Assembly (NCBI GenBank): GCA_030597345.1
Contig: JAUVSA010000090.1
Span: forward strand, 1 to 8,147
Source: Bacillota bacterium
GTDB taxonomy: Bacteria > Armatimonadota > Hebobacteria > Hebobacterales > Hebobacteraceae
DNA: 8,147 bases
Direction: 5' to 3'
The notes beneath the pieces are model-generated. The model saw nothing but the letters and a program-made list of their open reading frames with translations. It was not told the origin of the DNA and did no database searches. Of the stretch, positions 6,203 through 8,147 are shown in pieces. How positions within the stretch are numbered: the stretch's first letter is position 1; each line of letters opens with the position of its first letter. The translations under genes and the position numbers were made by a program.

Positions 6203-8147
6203 TCAGCGGCGAGTCAGTGCCAGCAGCGCGGCGATGCGTCGCGCGGCGCCTCCGCGCACCTCGTCGAGGTCCAGCCACTCGGGGCAGCGGCGCTCGTTGA
6301 GCCGGATGCGATTGGCTACACTCGCAAGGAATGCCTGTGCCTCAGCGGCCGCTTGCCTTGCCTCGGGCGAGTTCGATGCTGCAGCATCATCCGCGATGTT
6401 CTCGAGTGTCTGGAGGTACCGGAAGTCGTTCATCCCCTCCGCGCACTGCTCCAGCAGCAGGCTCGGCCGCAGCCCATCGGAAGCGAAGTAGATCATCCTG
6501 GGATCCGGCTCGCGCCCGTCGAGGTCGAAGTAGTCATAGCCGTGCCGGATGAAGGCGATCCACTCGTAGCGTCCGCTCACGCCCTTCGCCCTCTCGCTCC
6601 ACTGGTACGCTCCGAAGGCGTACCTGCTGCGGCCCTGGTTGTAGATGTAGACGTCCTTCCCGAGTTCCCGCGCCTTCGCCATGACCAGCTCGTCGTGGCT
6701 GTTCAGCATCGATGTGTCGAGGACGCGGAAAAACTCCTGCATCGCCAGTTCCAAGGGATCCTCCGTCGGTTCGAACGACACGCTGTAGCCGCCCGTCGTG
6801 CGAAGGTCCGGGGCCACGCGATCGAGCAGCCGCATGAACTCGAGCTGTTCTCGCGCCAACTCGGCCACCCGCGTCTCATCGCACAGCGAGTAGCTGAACG
6901 GCAGCCAGTCGTGTTCTTGAGCGTGGGAAAGGATGGCGGACCAGACGCGGCCAGCGATCTCCTCGAACGCCAGCCCGTACCTCTCCTCGAGCGCGCTGCC
7001 GGTCTCCCCCTTCGTGTAGCTGTAGATGTCGTATAGCCCGGTGACCACCAGGCCTCCGTAGTTGTTGACCTCCCAGTCGAAGCCGGCCGCCCGCGCCTGC
7101 ACCATGAACCGGTCGGCCGCGGAGAAGTCAATCAAGGGAACGCCCTGGGAATCGAGGCCTTGGAACTCGATACGCGGCCCGCCGCTGAACGTGGTGAAGC
7201 CGCGCTCGCGGAATGCCCGAAAGACGAGGTCCTGGAGATCGTGGCGGGCCTGGCCCTCCAGGGGTAGGTCGTGCTGGATATGAAAGAAGCCGGACAGGAA
7301 GTCGGCCTCATCCAATGCGAACGGCAGCACCTCCAGGCTCAGAGGCACCTCGATCGGCTCTCTGCCCTCTGCCAGAACCAGCAGCCGCCCGTGATAGCGG
7401 CCCGCCGGAGCGTCCGACGGCACGCGCACGGTGAGCCAGATCTGCCGCGTGAGGCCGGCAGGGAGTGACACTTCCTGGGAGGGTTGGAGGTACCGAGGGG
7501 CAATGCGGTACATCAGTGATCCCAGTCCCCGCGTCGGCAGATGGCGCACCACGGAGACGGTGATGCAGCCGGCGGACAGCACTGCGCCGTCGCCCTCGAG
7601 GTCGGAGACGGACAGCACAGTGCGGCCCAGGTCGGCAAGCGGCCGGATCGCCAGGGTCAGCGAGCGCACCTCGCCTCGGCTGACGAACGCCTCCAGCTGG
7701 AGGCGGCGCTGCTCCGGCGTCGGCATGGAGGAGAAGTAAACGGTGTCCTCGGTGCGAGGGACGAACAGTACATACCCGTTCGCCTCGTCCTCAGCAGTGA
7801 TCGGCGCTGCCCCCACCGTCTCGGGGAGGGGTCGCTCCACCGCACGCGAGTGGAACTCATCTCTCTGGCTGGAGAGGGCGTTCAGCGCCCACGCCTCCGC
7901 CTGCACGTCGCCCTCCGGATGAATGATCAAGCCAGCCAGACGGCGCGCGTGCGGCCCGTCAGCGGTCGCGCGCAGATCGAGGGTGCCCTCCTCAATTGAG
8001 ACGGTGGCGAACACCGGGCTGAAGAGATACGCCAGGTAGGTATCCCACAGGTCGTCACCTGGGAGGGGCTCGGTGTCCTGGAAGTGGTAGACCGCGTCCA
8101 GTCGCCCCCATTCGTCTCGAGTGTCGGCCACGCGCCAGCCGCGCCCG
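6203..8147 (-). CDS. DUF4091/GH123-like glycoside hydrolase-related protein, 5' end outside window
   Basis: The frame is open from the right edge to the stop at 6203, about 648 codons. A GTG at 8131 could start translation, but codons before it are also open (GRGWR) and the following residues read like the interior of a protein, so I treat it as 5'-partial. Residue numbers count from that GTG. Residues 220-272 form a beta-sandwich segment of the type preceding DUF4091/GH123 catalytic domains (VPSDAPAGRYHGRLLV, then VPLSLEVLPFAL). Residues 280-555 look like a (beta/alpha) barrel, with SYSLCDE at 413-419 placing an Asp418-Glu419 pair where GH123 N-acetyl-galactosaminidases carry their catalytic Asp-Glu. 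The C-terminal segment EGMNDFRYLQTLE at 565-577 matches the family's terminal helical motif. Likely an extracytoplasmic glycan-active enzyme, though any signal peptide is off-window and substrate is unknown. It could be a non-catalytic relative. Confidence 0.72.
   Translation of the reverse strand, partial: GRGWRVADTRDEWGRLDAVYHFQDTEPLPGDDLWDTYLAYLFSPVFATVSIEEGTLDLRATADGPHARRLAGLIIHPEGDVQAEAWALNALSSQRDEFHSRAVERPLPETVGAAPITAEDEANGYVLFVPRTEDTVYFSSMPTPEQRRLQLEAFVSRGEVRSLTLAIRPLADLGRTVLSVSDLEGDGAVLSAGCITVSVVRHLPTRGLGSLMYRIAPRYLQPSQEVSLPAGLTRQIWLTVRVPSDAPAGRYHGRLLVLAEGREPIEVPLSLEVLPFALDEADFLSGFFHIQHDLPLEGQARHDLQDLVFRAFRERGFTTFSGGPRIEFQGLDSQGVPLIDFSAADRFMVQARAAGFDWEVNNYGGLVVTGLYDIYSYTKGETGSALEERYGLAFEEIAGRVWSAILSHAQEHDWLPFSYSLCDETRVAELAREQLEFMRLLDRVAPDLRTTGGYSVSFEPTEDPLELAMQEFFRVLDTSMLNSHDELVMAKARELGKDVYIYNQGRSRYAFGAYQWSERAKGVSGRYEWIAFIRHGYDYFDLDGREPDPRMIYFASDGLRPSLLLEQCAEGMNDFRYLQTLENIADDAAASNSPEARQAAAEAQAFLASVANRIRLNERRCPEWLDLDEVRGGAARRIAALLALTRR

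Noticed and set aside
6353..7036. 227-codon plus-strand open frame opposite the GH123-like gene
   Set aside because: It is antisense to a protein with recognisable family motifs and has no ribosome binding site or domain of its own.

Overview
The window is GC-rich bacterial DNA. All five recognisable genes lie on the minus strand, so the region reads right to left. Nothing seen (no ribosomal or marker gene) fixes the taxon. A GH123/DUF4091-like protein, a type 2 malate/lactate dehydrogenase and a NatA-like exporter with a large extracytoplasmic partner together resemble environmental Armatimonadota or Planctomycetota-type genomes; this is a low-confidence guess.

In transcription order: (1) 8147-6203 is the 3' part of a large DUF4091/GH123-like protein whose 5' end lies outside the window. 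(2) 6202-5970 is a 233-base gap with a GC hairpin after that gene, two smaller inverted repeats, an exact 16-bp direct repeat and a 19-bp palindrome that matches the classical Fur box at 16 of 19 positions, just upstream of the next gene. (3) 5969-4902 encodes a complete Ldh2/MDH2-family NAD(P)-dependent 2-hydroxyacid dehydrogenase. (4) 4901-4476 is noncoding and carries two diverged 40-bp direct repeats 71 bp apart that look like remnants of a dispersed or mobile sequence. (5) 4475-1 is an ABC-2 exporter operon: a membrane-anchored extracytoplasmic protein of about 815 residues, the ATPase (ATGA stop/start overlap) and the permease (11-base gap, cut off by the window edge).

The three operon proteins probably form one complex. 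The ATPase powers the ABC-2 permease, and the large protein, with two transmembrane helices and big domains on both sides of them, probably sits outside the membrane as a partner, as auxiliary proteins do in GldA/F/G-type systems. The substrate cannot be read from the sequence. The dehydrogenase and the GH123-like protein are separate units; a shared role in carbohydrate use is possible but not shown. I see no phage, CRISPR, toxin-antitoxin, tRNA or rRNA features. The best candidates for a second look are the Fur-box-like palindrome with its adjacent repeat, the 40-bp repeat pair, and the large uncharacterised exporter partner.
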